Program-made: the position numbers and the translations under genes
Shown: piece by piece, positions 8,529 to 16,192 of the stretch
Layout of the letters: each line of letters begins with the position of its first letter
Numbering within the stretch: the first letter of the stretch is position 1
Notes under the pieces: generated by a model
Told to the model about the DNA's origin: nothing
Database searches by the model: none
The model's input: only the letters and a program-made list of their open reading frames with translations
From: Xaviernesmea oryzae
GTDB taxonomy: Bacteria > Pseudomonadota > Alphaproteobacteria > Rhizobiales > Rhizobiaceae
Direction of reading: 5' to 3'
DNA length: 64,000 nt
Assembly: GCF_900177415.1 (NCBI RefSeq)
Contig: NZ_FXAF01000002.1
Coordinates: forward strand, 124,001 to 188,000

Positions 8529-8841
8529 GCGGAAATTCAAAAGCGATGCCTTCGAGGCGATCCATAGCGCCGTGGAAGGCATGTATGAAGCCGGGACGAT
8601 AGACAAGGAAACCCTGCGGACCTTCGATGAGACTTGCCTTTCAATACCCCCAGAGCTTTCTCCAGGCGAGATCAAAGCCCTGCGCGAGGGCAACCACGTC
8701 AGCCAGCCGGTCTTCGCCCGGTATCTCAACACCAGCGAGTCCACGGTCCAGAAATGGGAAACGGGTGCGAAGCGCCCAAGCGGGCCGGCTTTGAAACTGC
8801 TGGACATCGTGCGTAAACATGGACTTCAAGTGCTCTCCTGA
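8518..8841 (+). CDS. XRE-family antitoxin (NadS/HigA-like)
   Basis: The 107-residue protein begins [22 protein letters not shown]. The C-terminal half is an XRE helix-turn-helix: ELSPGEIKALREGNHVS, QPVFARYLNTSESTVQKW, ETGAKRPSGPALKLLDIV. The N-terminal helical part would hold the toxin. It overlaps the toxin gene by 11 bases, so the two are co-translated; it should neutralise the toxin and repress the operon at the palindrome at 8142. An upstream in-frame ATG (8497) inside the toxin gene would add seven residues and is less likely. Confidence 0.85.
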   Translation: MATRRKFKSDAFEAIHSAVEGMYEAGTIDKETLRTFDETCLSIPPELSPGEIKALREGNHVSQPVFARYLNTSESTVQKWETGAKRPSGPALKLLDIVRKHGLQVLS

Positions 8842-8863
8842 CTCATTTTCTCAAAGAGCTTTC

Positions 8864-9226
8864 ATGCGTCTCCTGTTTCTTGTCCTCGGCTGGCTGTTCG
8901 TCGCCCTCGGCGTCGCGGGAGCCTTCCTGCCGGTGCTGCCCACCACGCCTTTCCTGTTGCTGGCGGTCGCCTGTTTCGCACGCTCCTCGCCGCGGCTGGA
9001 GGCCTGGCTGATGAACCATCCGAGGTTCGGGGAACCGCTCAGGAACTGGCGGGAAAAGGGCGCCATCCCCCGCAGGGCCAAGATCGCCGCCGTCGCGATG
9101 ATGGCCGCAAGCTATGCGATCTTCTGGTTCGGCACATCGCCGCCCTTCTGGCGGGCCGTCCTGGTCGCGGCCCTGATGATCGGGCCGGCGATCTTCGTCG
9201 TCACCCGGCCGGAACCGGGTGCCTGA
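8864..9226 (+). CDS. DUF454 (YbaN-like) inner-membrane protein
   Basis: The 120-residue product starts MRLLFLVLGWLFVALGVAGA, then FLPVLPTTPFLLLAVACFAR, the hallmark of DUF454 proteins. Two or three hydrophobic segments are seen: about 1-35 (possibly two helices), 70-85 and 92-110. Between them RNWREKGAIPRRAKIAAV is the conserved cytoplasmic segment. Function is not known. It begins 22 bases after the antitoxin stop, so it may now be read from the toxin-antitoxin promoter; AAAGAG stands before the ATG. Confidence 0.85.
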   Translation: MRLLFLVLGWLFVALGVAGAFLPVLPTTPFLLLAVACFARSSPRLEAWLMNHPRFGEPLRNWREKGAIPRRAKIAAVAMMAASYAIFWFGTSPPFWRAVLVAALMIGPAIFVVTRPEPGA

Positions 9227-9237
9227 TCCTCACAGGC

Positions 9238-10020
9238 TCAACGATGCCGCGATTGCGGCAGGACGTAAGGAATATGCTGGGCCGGCAGCCGCCCGACGGC
9301 GCCGGCGATTCCGTAGACGCTGGCGATGATCTCGTCGCTCACCGTCTCCGCGCAGGCGCCTTCGGCGACCACCCGGCCGTGGTTCAGCACCACGAGATGG
9401 TCGGCGAATTCCGACGCGAGATTGAGGTCGTGCAGGATGGCGAGCACGATGCCGCCGGCGGCCGCGAAATCGCGGGCGATCTCCAGCACAGAAATCTGAT
9501 GGCCGAGGTCGAGGCTCGCCGTCGGCTCGTCGAGAAACAGCGCCCGCGGCACGCCGTCTGCGACCGGCTGCGGCACCTGGGCGAGCGCCCGGGCGAACTG
9601 CACCCGCTGCTGCTCGCCGCCGGAGAGCGACGGATAGGGCCGGCTTTCGAAACCGCGCAAACCGACGCGGGACAATGCCTGGCGCGCCTGTTCCGTCGGG
9701 TTCGGCGCCCCTTGCGCCACCGCCCCCATGCGGGCGATTTCGAGCGCCGTGAAGGGAAAGGCGAGCTGCGTCGCCTGCGGCAGCACCGCCCGGCGCCTGG
9801 CGAGATCGGCCGGCTGGCACAGATCGAGGCTGGCGCCGTAATAGGATACGAAGCCCGTGTCAGGCTTCAGCTCGCCGGACAGCACCTTCATCAGCGTCGA
9901 TTTGCCGGCGCCGTTCGGACCGATGATCACGGTGAACCGCCCGGGTTTCAGCTCGACCCCGACATTGTCGAGAAGCCTGCGGCCGGAGCGCGTGACGGTG
10001 ATATGCTCGCCGGAAATCAT
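9238..10020 (-). CDS. hmuV: Haem ABC transporter ATP-binding protein
   Basis: The 260-residue ATPase has Walker A GPNGAGKST (34-42), signature LSGGEQQRVQ (132 on) and Walker B ALFLDEPTA. It overlaps the permease gene at ATGA (10017-10020), so the two are co-translated. With the permease and the periplasmic binding protein upstream it forms a type II importer that moves haem from periplasm to cytoplasm. Assignment to haem rather than iron-siderophore or cobalamin rests on sequence type and on the divergent haem oxygenase and hutX genes. The reading frame is open further upstream through the permease in another frame; that part is not coding. Confidence 0.9.
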   Translation of the reverse strand: MISGEHITVTRSGRRLLDNVGVELKPGRFTVIIGPNGAGKSTLMKVLSGELKPDTGFVSYYGASLDLCQPADLARRRAVLPQATQLAFPFTALEIARMGAVAQGAPNPTEQARQALSRVGLRGFESRPYPSLSGGEQQRVQFARALAQVPQPVADGVPRALFLDEPTASLDLGHQISVLEIARDFAAAGGIVLAILHDLNLASEFADHLVVLNHGRVVAEGACAETVSDEIIASVYGIAGAVGRLPAQHIPYVLPQSRHR

Positions 10021-11099
10021 GGCATGTCCCGCATGGCGCCGTTCTTTCCGATGAGCAGGAAGAGGAAGACCGGCGCGCCGAACAGCGCGGTGACGACGCC
10101 GATCGGCAATTCCGCGGGTGCGGCCACCGTGCGCGCCACGCTGTCGGCGATGAGCAGCAGCGCCCCTCCTCCGAGCGCCGAACCCGGCAGCAGGAAGCGG
10201 TGCGACGGCCCCATGGCGAGCCTCAGCAGATGCGGCACGACGATGCCGACGAAACCGATCGAGCCGGCGACGGCAACCGTCGAGCCGCAGGCGGCCGCCA
10301 CCGCGACGATGACGATCCTCTTCAGCCGCTGCACCGGAATGCCCATGTGGAAGGCGGCGGCATCGCCGAGGATCAGCGCGTCCAGCCCGCGCGCCACGAA
10401 AGGCACGACGGCGAGCACGGCCGCTATGAACGGCAGGATCGAGAGGACGCGGCCGAACGTGGCGCCGCCGAGCGAGCCGAGGGTCCAGAAGGTGATGTCG
10501 CGGAGCTGCCGGTCGTCGGCCATGACGATCAGCAGGCCCATGAATGCGGCCGAAAGCGCGCCGATCGCAATCCCCGAGAGGATGAGCGCCGTGGTCGAGG
10601 TGCGGCCGTCGCGGGTAGCGATCAGATAGAGCATCCAGGTGTTGAAGAGGCCGCCGAAGAACGCCATCAGCGGCAGGAACTGGTTGCCGAGCAGCATGGC
10701 AAGCGGCGCCAGCATGGTGTTGCCGAGCACGATCGCGGCCACCGCGGCAAGCCCCGCGCCTGATGTGACCCCGACGACGCCCGGATCGGCGAGCGGATTG
10801 CGGAACAGGCCCTGCATCATCGCGCCGGAGACCGCAAGCCCGGCGCCGACCAGGAGCCCGAGCGCCGTGCGCGGCAGGCGCACCGCTTCGAGGATCACCC
10901 GCTCCTGGACCGAAAGGCTGTCGCCGTTGCCGGTCGCATAAGCCCAGAGATCGCGCAGGCCCACGCCGGTCGGACCGATCCCGAGCGAGATGAGGCAGGC
11001 GGCAAAGAGCAGCACGGCGAGCAGCCCGAGCACCACTGCGCCCTGCCGCGTCCGGTCGCCGTCGGCCGCGGCGCGAAAGGGCATGGTGAGCGCCTTCAT
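10017..11099 (-). CDS. hmuU: Haem ABC transporter permease (FecCD family)
   Basis: The 360-residue protein has about ten hydrophobic segments and the FecCD landmarks: RLPRTALGLLVGAGLAVSGA, MQGLFRNPLADPGVVGVTSG and GFVGIVVPHLLRLAMG. The second is the coupling region with the ATPase. It sits between the binding protein (one base shared at 11099) and the ATPase (4-base overlap). As a homodimer in the inner membrane it would carry haem inward. Expression is presumably iron-regulated from the promoter upstream of hmuT. Confidence 0.9.
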   Translation of the reverse strand: MKALTMPFRAAADGDRTRQGAVVLGLLAVLLFAACLISLGIGPTGVGLRDLWAYATGNGDSLSVQERVILEAVRLPRTALGLLVGAGLAVSGAMMQGLFRNPLADPGVVGVTSGAGLAAVAAIVLGNTMLAPLAMLLGNQFLPLMAFFGGLFNTWMLYLIATRDGRTSTTALILSGIAIGALSAAFMGLLIVMADDRQLRDITFWTLGSLGGATFGRVLSILPFIAAVLAVVPFVARGLDALILGDAAAFHMGIPVQRLKRIVIVAVAAACGSTVAVAGSIGFVGIVVPHLLRLAMGPSHRFLLPGSALGGGALLLIADSVARTVAAPAELPIGVVTALFGAPVFLFLLIGKNGAMRDMP

Positions 11100-11986
11100 C
11101 AGTGGATCGCCCCCGGATAGATATCGGCGGCGAGCGCGCGGGCGGCTTCCGGCGTGCGCGGGCCGAATCCGAGCAGCAGCAGGCCATCCATGGTGATGAG
11201 CGCCTTGTTGGCGGCAGCCGGCGTCGTCTGCATCGAGGGCATGGCGAAGACCTGTTCCGGCGTGAGGGCATGATCTCCGCGCGACATGGACAGGATGACG
11301 TCAGGCTGCGCGGCGATCACCGCCTCGTCGGCGAGCGGCTTGTAGCCGCTGATCGTCGGCGCCGCATTGACGCCGCCGGCCAGCGCGATGACGGCGCCGG
11401 CTTCGGTGTCGGCGCCCCCGGCCATCACGCGGTTGTTCGACAGCGAGAGCACGAAAAGAACCTTCTTTTTCGGTCCGGGAATCTTGGCGACGTCCTCCTG
11501 GAGCGTCTTGAGGTCCGCCTCGGTCTTGGCGGCCAGCGCCTCGGCCTTGTCGGAAAGCCCGACGGCCGCGCCCACATCGCGGATCTTTTGGCCGATCGCA
11601 TCGACCTTCGGCGGCGTCGGAACCACCACCATCGGAACTTCGCTCGCTTTCAGGATTTCGAGAACCGGCGGCGGCCCGGACCCTTCCTCCATCAGGATCA
11701 GGTCGGGCTTCTGTCCGAGAATGCCTTCCGCCGAAAGTTGCCGCATATAGCCGACATCGGGCTTGGAATTGGCCGCGTCGGGATAGAAGCTTGTGGAGTC
11801 CCTCGCCACGATACGGTCTTCGGCCCCGAGCGCGTAGAGGATCTCGGTGATCGTGCCCCCGACCGAGACGATGCGCTTGGCTTCCGGATTGCCCCTGTCG
11901 GCCGCGGCCGCACCGCCGGCGACGAGACCCGCAGCCAGCACGGCGGCAGCGAAACGCCCGCGGAAACTAAAGGAAGACCCCATCAT
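11099..11986 (-). CDS. hmuT: Periplasmic haem-binding protein
   Basis: The 295-residue protein has a Sec signal peptide (MMGSSFSFRGRFAAAVLAAG, cleavage probably after GGAAAA) and a cluster A-type binding fold: RIVSVGGTITEILYALGAED, the linking region near GSGPPPVLEI, and a second lobe from KKKVLFVLSLSNNRVM. It begins the hmuTUV operon. The cytosolic haem protein HmuS, which heads this operon in many rhizobia, is absent here; instead a haem oxygenase and hutX diverge from the same intergenic region. Confidence 0.9.
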   Translation of the reverse strand: MMGSSFSFRGRFAAAVLAAGLVAGGAAAADRGNPEAKRIVSVGGTITEILYALGAEDRIVARDSTSFYPDAANSKPDVGYMRQLSAEGILGQKPDLILMEEGSGPPPVLEILKASEVPMVVVPTPPKVDAIGQKIRDVGAAVGLSDKAEALAAKTEADLKTLQEDVAKIPGPKKKVLFVLSLSNNRVMAGGADTEAGAVIALAGGVNAAPTISGYKPLADEAVIAAQPDVILSMSRGDHALTPEQVFAMPSMQTTPAAANKALITMDGLLLLGFGPRTPEAARALAADIYPGAIH

Positions 11987-12051
11987 ACTATGCCCCTTTC
12001 TTGCCCAAGCCGGGGCCCATGCTGGCCCCGCTTCGTCGCTTGCGCGGCGAT

Positions 12052-12074
12052 AACTTGAGTTGACTACGCAAGTT
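12052..12074. promoter_or_regulatory. Inverted repeat in the hmuT / haem oxygenase divergent promoter region
   Basis: AACTTG and CAAGTT form 6-bp arms separated by 11 bases, about 70 bases from each start codon of the divergent haem genes. A TTGACT hexamer overlaps the spacer. The layout suits control of both directions by an iron regulator such as RirA, Irr or HmuP, but the sequence does not clearly match a published box, so only the inverted repeat is claimed. Confidence 0.4.
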
Positions 12075-12147
12075 TTTTAGGGTTTTCAAGGGGAACGGCC
12101 GCAGATATCTTGAGCCGAAAATGACACTTAAGTGAGGGACTGATCCG

Positions 12148-12492
12148 ATGTATATCGCAATGAACCGTTTCCGTGTGGTGCCGGGCTATGAAGAGGCCTT
12201 CGAAGCCGTATGGCGCGGCCGCCAGGGCCGTCTTGCCGAAATGCCGGGCTATATCGAATTCCACATGCTGAAGGGTCCGAAGGCCGAGGATCACACCCTC
12301 TATGCGTCCCACACCGTCTGGGAAAGCTTCGAGCATTTTCAGGAATGGACCAGGTCGGAACAGTTCCGCGCCGCCCATGCGAAGGCCGGCGAGAACCGGG
12401 GCAAGATCGAATATCTCTCCGGTCCGCATTTCGAAGGTTTCGAAGTGATCATCCACGAAGACAAGAACGGCGTCCGCGCCGACGCCGCCTGA
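12148..12492 (+). CDS. IsdG-family haem-degrading monooxygenase (HmuQ/HmuD-like)
   Basis: The 114-residue protein has an antibiotic-biosynthesis-monooxygenase fold. The three residues that define IsdG-type haem oxygenases are in place: Asn6 (MYIAMNRF), Trp67 (FQEWTRS) and His77 (FRAAHAK), the same spacing as the Asn7-Trp67-His77 triad of IsdG. It should open the haem ring and free iron in the cytoplasm. It is divergent from hmuTUV, which imports haem, and eight bases upstream of hutX. GAGGG before the ATG supports the start. Confidence 0.9.
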   Translation: MYIAMNRFRVVPGYEEAFEAVWRGRQGRLAEMPGYIEFHMLKGPKAEDHTLYASHTVWESFEHFQEWTRSEQFRAAHAKAGENRGKIEYLSGPHFEGFEVIIHEDKNGVRADAA

Positions 12493-12500
12493 GGTCCGCG

Positions 12501-13025
12501 ATGAACGCCGTTTCCGACATCGGGCCGGACCGCCGCGAACGGGCGCTGGCAGCGCTTGCCGAAAAGCCCGACGGCGTCGTCGAGGCGATCGCCGGCAAGG
12601 CCGAGGTCACCCCGGCCGATATCCTCGAGATCCTGCCGAAGGGTGCCGCCGTCATCGCCGGCAAGGAGCATTTCCTGGATATCTGGGCCGAGATGACGAG
12701 CTGGGGCGAAGTCCTCTTCATCGTCCATACGGAAGACATCGTGCTGGAGGCGGAAGGCAGCCTTCCGGCAGGCTCCGAAGCGCATGGCTGGTTCAATATC
12801 CACGGCGACAGCCCGATCGGCGGCCACATCAAGAAGGACAATTGCGCCTCGGTGACCTTCGTCGACCGCGCCTTCCACGGCCGCCGTTCCTGTTCGGTCT
12901 GGTTCATGAACGAGAAGGGCTCGGCCATGTTCAAGGTCTTCGTCCGCCGCGACGAGAACCGCGAGCTGATCGCCGGACAGCTCGTCAAGTTCGAAGCCCT
13001 GCGCGACCGCTACGTCGCCCTGTAG
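12501..13025 (+). CDS. hutX: Haem utilisation cytosolic carrier protein
   Basis: The 174-residue protein resembles the HutX/HuvX family: residues 60-125 carry WAEMTSWGEVLFIVHTEDIV and GWFNIHGDSPIGGHIKKDN, and the tail has GSAMFKVFVRRDENRELI. HutX proteins bind haem in the cytosol and pass it to a haem oxygenase, here apparently the IsdG-type enzyme encoded eight bases upstream. The pair thus appears to replace HmuS as the destination of haem imported by HmuTUV. The gene starts with ATG after GAGG and ends just before a terminator. Confidence 0.85.
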   Translation: MNAVSDIGPDRRERALAALAEKPDGVVEAIAGKAEVTPADILEILPKGAAVIAGKEHFLDIWAEMTSWGEVLFIVHTEDIVLEAEGSLPAGSEAHGWFNIHGDSPIGGHIKKDNCASVTFVDRAFHGRRSCSVWFMNEKGSAMFKVFVRRDENRELIAGQLVKFEALRDRYVAL

Positions 13026-13043
13026 GCCCGGCGATCAGGATTG

Positions 13044-13086
13044 ATGAGCCGGGCGTCGGAAAATTATCCGTCCGGCTCATTTTTTA
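13044..13086 (+). terminator. Rho-independent terminator after hutX
   Basis: ATGAGCCGG (13044-13052) pairs with CCGGCTCAT (13072-13080) across a 19-base loop and is followed by six T. It lies about 20 bases beyond the hutX stop and should end the haem oxygenase-hutX transcript. Bases 13087-13305 hold no gene that I can see. Confidence 0.75.
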
Positions 13087-13305
13087 CGGAACCACTTGGC
13101 GACTTTCCCGTTTACGGCGTCGCGGGACCGTGTGTTTCCGGTATATGTCTTTCACGAGGGGCGTTTCCGCTTCGCCGGTCCCCTATCGTTGCGTGAAGTG
13201 CCGCCGCGCCAAAGGCGGACCGATTTCGCCCGCCCCGCACGGGGAAGCGAAACTTGAAATGGCGCGGCGAGCCTTGCTTTTCCGGCAGTCCGGTTTCCCC
13301 CGCTC

Positions 13306-13536
13306 TCAGAGCGCCGGCACCCATTTCCAGAACACGCCCTCCATCCGTTCGGGATAGTATTTGAACTCGCATTCGAAGCGGCGGCCATAGGTTTCGGCAG
13401 CCTTCAGGGCCGCCTGGCTCACCGGGTTCATGCCCGTGCCGGGCGCGAACCAGTCTTCCATGAGATCGTCGGGAATATAGACGCCGATCCTGAGCGGCAG
13501 GGTTGTCAACGTCGCGTCGAGTTCCTCCGGCGGCAT
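13306..13536 (-). CDS. Small conserved-looking protein of unknown function
   Basis: This is a 76-residue protein starting MPPEELDATLTTLPLRIGVY, supported by a strong ribosome-binding site (GGAGGA) eight bases before the ATG; an upstream in-frame start would add a low-quality proline/arginine stretch. It contains IPDDLMEDWFAPGTGMNP and a tail rich in aromatic residues (FECEFKYYPERMEGVFWKWV). No signal peptide or membrane segment is seen. I do not recognise the family. It is a single gene. Confidence 0.65.
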   Translation of the reverse strand: MPPEELDATLTTLPLRIGVYIPDDLMEDWFAPGTGMNPVSQAALKAAETYGRRFECEFKYYPERMEGVFWKWVPAL

Positions 13537-13651
13537 GGCTTTTCCTCCTCCACGAAAAGACGAACGCTTTTCAACGTCCGCCTTTCCGGGAAGTTCCGGT
13601 CTCGGACCGGGGGGCCAGGCACCGGGGACCCGGCATTGGGCCATGCAGCCC

Positions 13652-13720
13652 TAAGCACGATGCGTAGATTCAATAAGTTAGAGCGTCCTTTGTGCGTCCG
13701 TTCGGACGCACGGCGCTCTA
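13652..13720. repeat. Family D repeat, 69-bp copy
   Basis: This 69-bp block (TAAGCACGATGCGTAGATTC ... GGCGCTCTA) is identical to 31858-31926. It holds a hairpin in which GAGCGTCCTTTGTGCGTCC faces GGACGCACGGCGCTC. The last three bases are the stop codon of the DUF3008 gene. The copy at 31823 is longer on its left side. It resembles the RIME-type rhizobial intergenic elements. Confidence 0.8.
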
Positions 13721-13906
13721 GTGGTGCGCCGCGTGTTCGGGCTTGCCCTTGCGCTTCGTCGACGCCATGTCGTGCAGCTCTTTCTCGCTCATGGATTTCT
13801 CCATGCCCTTCGAAGCGCCCTTGAGCTCGCTCTTCTTGATCTCGCCGCGCTTGGCGGCAAGTGCCGCGCCGGCGGCCTTCTGCTGTGACTTGGATTTCGC
13901 TGGCAT
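13718..13906 (-). CDS. DUF3008-like small basic protein
   Basis: The 62-residue, lysine-rich, hydrophilic protein begins MPAKSKSQQKAAGAALAAKR and continues with SELKGASKGMEKSMSEKELH and DMASTKRKGKPEH. This matches DUF3008, a family of short stress-associated proteins of unknown function in Proteobacteria. GAGGAGG seven bases before the ATG fixes the start. Its stop codon is the edge of the family D repeat, so repeat insertion may have trimmed or defined the C-terminus. Confidence 0.8.
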   Translation of the reverse strand: MPAKSKSQQKAAGAALAAKRGEIKKSELKGASKGMEKSMSEKELHDMASTKRKGKPEHAAHH

Positions 13907-14056
13907 GTCTGCCTCCTCGGTTTCTTGCACGAATCCAACCGGTCTGAGCCGCTTTGGTTCCGAATTCGGCGGCGGAACATGTCGTTCGCCCGGGGGTTTT
14001 GATTCATGAGCGGCGGCGCATCCAGCGGCGGCGCGAGGAAGAAGAAAGGAACCACG

Positions 14057-14314
14057 ATGGACGCCGAACGCAAGACCACCGAGAACGGCGAATCCGCCCG
14101 CTTCGAACGGGAAGGACGGGAACGCGTCGAAGACGCTCTGCATGCGCAGACGGACATGACCAACCAGGAAGCCGTGAAGGAAGCAGCGCGGCTCGGCGGC
14201 GGCGACACATACCTCGTCGAAACCGATCTGGAAGACCGCGACGAGCGCGAGGACGAGGATCAGCCGGACGGCCGCCCCGGCCCTCTGGCGAATGCGGACA
14301 ATCCCGAGCGCTGA
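14057..14314 (+). CDS. Small acidic hydrophilic protein, unknown
   Basis: The product is 85 residues from MDAERKTTENGESARFEREG. It is rich in Glu, Asp and Arg with no hydrophobic core, and ends DLEDRDEREDEDQPDGRPG and ANADNPER. GGAACC before the ATG at 14057 supports this start; an ATG at 14006 would add 17 residues. Composition suggests a disordered protein like those often found beside stress genes in rhizobia; DUF3008 is encoded divergently. No family is recognised. Confidence 0.6.
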   Translation: MDAERKTTENGESARFEREGRERVEDALHAQTDMTNQEAVKEAARLGGGDTYLVETDLEDRDEREDEDQPDGRPGPLANADNPER

Positions 14315-14394
14315 CGGGCGGCGAACGACTTGAAGCGGAACCTCCGGGCCCTCCCGGGTGTTCCTCTGCGCGAACCACGATTCGGAGAACCTTA

Positions 14395-15315
14395 ATGAAC
14401 GCCGACGTCAACACCGCGCAGAACCTGGCCCAGGCTCCAAATCCGCCCCGGGAGAAGGTTACCCATCCGGTCGAGACCATGCCCGGCATGGAGGTGAAGG
14501 CCGCCCCGACGCTGGTGGATGCGGAAGCCGAAGTCTTCGTCGCGGAAGCGGTGGAAGATCTCGCCAAGTGCCATATCCCGTTTCTCCTCGCCGGCACCTT
14601 CGCGATCAGCGCCTATACCGGCATCACCCGCCAGACGAAGGACCTCGACATCTTCTGCAAGGCCGGCGACTACGCCCGCATCCTCGCCCACTTCAAGGAG
14701 AAGGGCTACGAGATCGAGGTGGAAGACGACCGCTGGCTCGGCAAGGTGAAGAAAGGCCGGCATTTCTTCGACGTCATCTTCGCCGCCTCGAACGGCACGA
14801 TGCCGATCAGCGACGCCTGGTTCGAGAACGCCCGCCAGATCGAGATGAACGGCCACAAGGTACGCATCATCGCGCCGACCGAGCTCATCTGGTCGAAATG
14901 TTTCGTGCAGCTCCGCCACCGCTACGACGGCGGCGATATCGTCCACATGATCCTGCGCGCCCACGACCAGATCGACTGGGAGCGGCTGCTGAACCACATG
15001 GAAGTGCACTGGGAAGTGCTCTTGATCCACCTCCTGAACTTCCGCTGGATCTACCCGACCGAGCGCGACAAGGTGCCGGACTGGCTGCTGGACGAACTGC
15101 TCGATAGGCTGAAGGCGCAGCGCGAGCTGCCACTGCCGCAGATGAAGGTCTGCCGCGGCCGCATGTTCAGCCGGGTGGATTTCGAGATCGACGTGAAGGA
15201 ATGGGGCTTTGCCGACGTGGGCGGCGAAGGCGACCTGCGTGAGGATCTGACGAAGGATCTGCCCAAGGACTTGCCCAAGGATTTGCTCAAGGACTTGCAA
15301 GGAGCATCGGCGTGA
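14395..15315 (+). CDS. Nucleotidyltransferase-fold protein
   Basis: The 306-residue protein has the minimal nucleotidyltransferase core: LLAGTFAISAYTGITRQTKD (64-83) followed by DLDIF, giving metal-binding Asp83 and Asp85, as in AbiEii/MNT-type enzymes. A later helical region has RIIAPTELIWSKCFVQLRHR. The protein ends with five degenerate copies of DL(T/P/L/Q)K coded by 12-bp repeats (15244-15303). The stop overlaps the start of a metallophosphoesterase (GTGA), so the two are coupled. The transferred nucleotide and acceptor are unknown; nucleotidylation of RNA, protein or a small molecule is possible. Confidence 0.75.
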   Translation: MNADVNTAQNLAQAPNPPREKVTHPVETMPGMEVKAAPTLVDAEAEVFVAEAVEDLAKCHIPFLLAGTFAISAYTGITRQTKDLDIFCKAGDYARILAHFKEKGYEIEVEDDRWLGKVKKGRHFFDVIFAASNGTMPISDAWFENARQIEMNGHKVRIIAPTELIWSKCFVQLRHRYDGGDIVHMILRAHDQIDWERLLNHMEVHWEVLLIHLLNFRWIYPTERDKVPDWLLDELLDRLKAQRELPLPQMKVCRGRMFSRVDFEIDVKEWGFADVGGEGDLREDLTKDLPKDLPKDLLKDLQGASA

Positions 15316-16076
15316 CGAAAGCGACGGAGGCGAAAGGCGAAGCCGCCAGGACCGAAGCGAAGAAGGCGAACGGCAAGCTGAGGATCGCCGCCATGGGCGA
15401 CCTGCATGTGAAGGAGCATGGAGAGACTTTCAGGGATCTTTTCAGCGAGATCTCTCAGGTTGCCGACATCCTCGTCCTGACGGGCGACCTGACCCACCTC
15501 GGAAAACCCCGGGAGGCGGAGATTCTCGCCGCCGATCTGCGCTCCTGCTCCATCCCCATGGTGGGCGTTCTCGGCAATCACGATTACGAATGCGGCCATG
15601 TGGAAGAGGTGACCTCGATCCTCAAGGATGCCGGCGTGCAATTGCTGGAAGGCCAGGCGGTGGAGATCGACGGCGTCGGCTTTGCGGGGGTCAAGGGTTT
15701 TGCCGGCGGTTTCGGCCGCCACATGCTCGGTTCGTTCGGCGAGCCGGCGATCAAGGCCATGGTGGCCGAAAGCGTGGAAGAGACGATGCGGCTCGAAAAC
15801 GCCCTCCGGCAGGTGCGCTCCGAACGGGCGATGGTCGTGCTGCACTACGCGCCGATCGTCGAGACCGTGCAGGGCGAACCGATGGAAATCTATCCCTTCC
15901 TCGGTTCCTCGCGCCTCGCCGAGACGATCGACCGCTTTCCGGTGAAGGCCGTGGTGCACGGCCATGCCCATCGCGGCACCTATTCCGGCAAGACCCCCGG
16001 CGGCGCCCCGGTCTACAACGTCGCCTCCCATATCGAGAAGCCGACCGGCAGGCCTTATGCGCTGCTGGAGCTGTGA
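15312..16076 (+). CDS. Calcineurin-like metallophosphoesterase
   Basis: The 254-residue protein starts at GTG overlapping the stop of the nucleotidyltransferase gene. Metal-binding motifs are complete: GDLHVKEH (Asp30, His32), LTGDLTHLG, VLGNHDYECGH, VLHYAPI and VVHGHAHRGTYSG. The first 22 residues are a charged Lys/Ala/Glu stretch with no signal peptide, so it is cytoplasmic. It should hydrolyse phosphomono- or diesters. Coupling to a nucleotidyltransferase suggests that it could remove the group its partner adds, which is inference. Confidence 0.85.
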   Translation: MTKATEAKGEAARTEAKKANGKLRIAAMGDLHVKEHGETFRDLFSEISQVADILVLTGDLTHLGKPREAEILAADLRSCSIPMVGVLGNHDYECGHVEEVTSILKDAGVQLLEGQAVEIDGVGFAGVKGFAGGFGRHMLGSFGEPAIKAMVAESVEETMRLENALRQVRSERAMVVLHYAPIVETVQGEPMEIYPFLGSSRLAETIDRFPVKAVVHGHAHRGTYSGKTPGGAPVYNVASHIEKPTGRPYALLEL

Positions 16077-16096
16077 GGGCGGCGGTTCAGGGAAAT

Positions 16097-16146
16097 CCCC
16101 CTCATCCGACCCTTCGGGCCACCTTCTCCCCGCTGGGGAGAAGAAG
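16097..16146. repeat. Family A palindromic element, single copy
   Basis: The block runs CCCCCTCATCCGACCCTTCG through ACCTTCTCCCCGCTGGGGAG to AAGAAGG, the short form of the family A element also seen at 49963-50012. It lies 20 bases after the metallophosphoesterase stop and could act as a transcript-end hairpin. Confidence 0.75.
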
Positions 16147-16192
16147 GTCTGGTGGCTGCCTCGCCGCTTTACTCCCATGCATGCCATAGCAT

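Noticed and set aside
9238..11271. A 677-codon open frame that would fuse hmuV to a long upstream region
   Set aside because: Only the last 260 codons resemble a protein. Upstream of 10020 the frame is an out-of-register, Arg/Pro/Ala-rich shadow of hmuU and part of hmuT, and hmuV has its own ATG overlapping hmuU.
12052..12136. A specific Irr, RirA or Fur box in the haem promoter region
   Set aside because: An inverted repeat is present, but I could not match it confidently to a published consensus, so no regulator is named.
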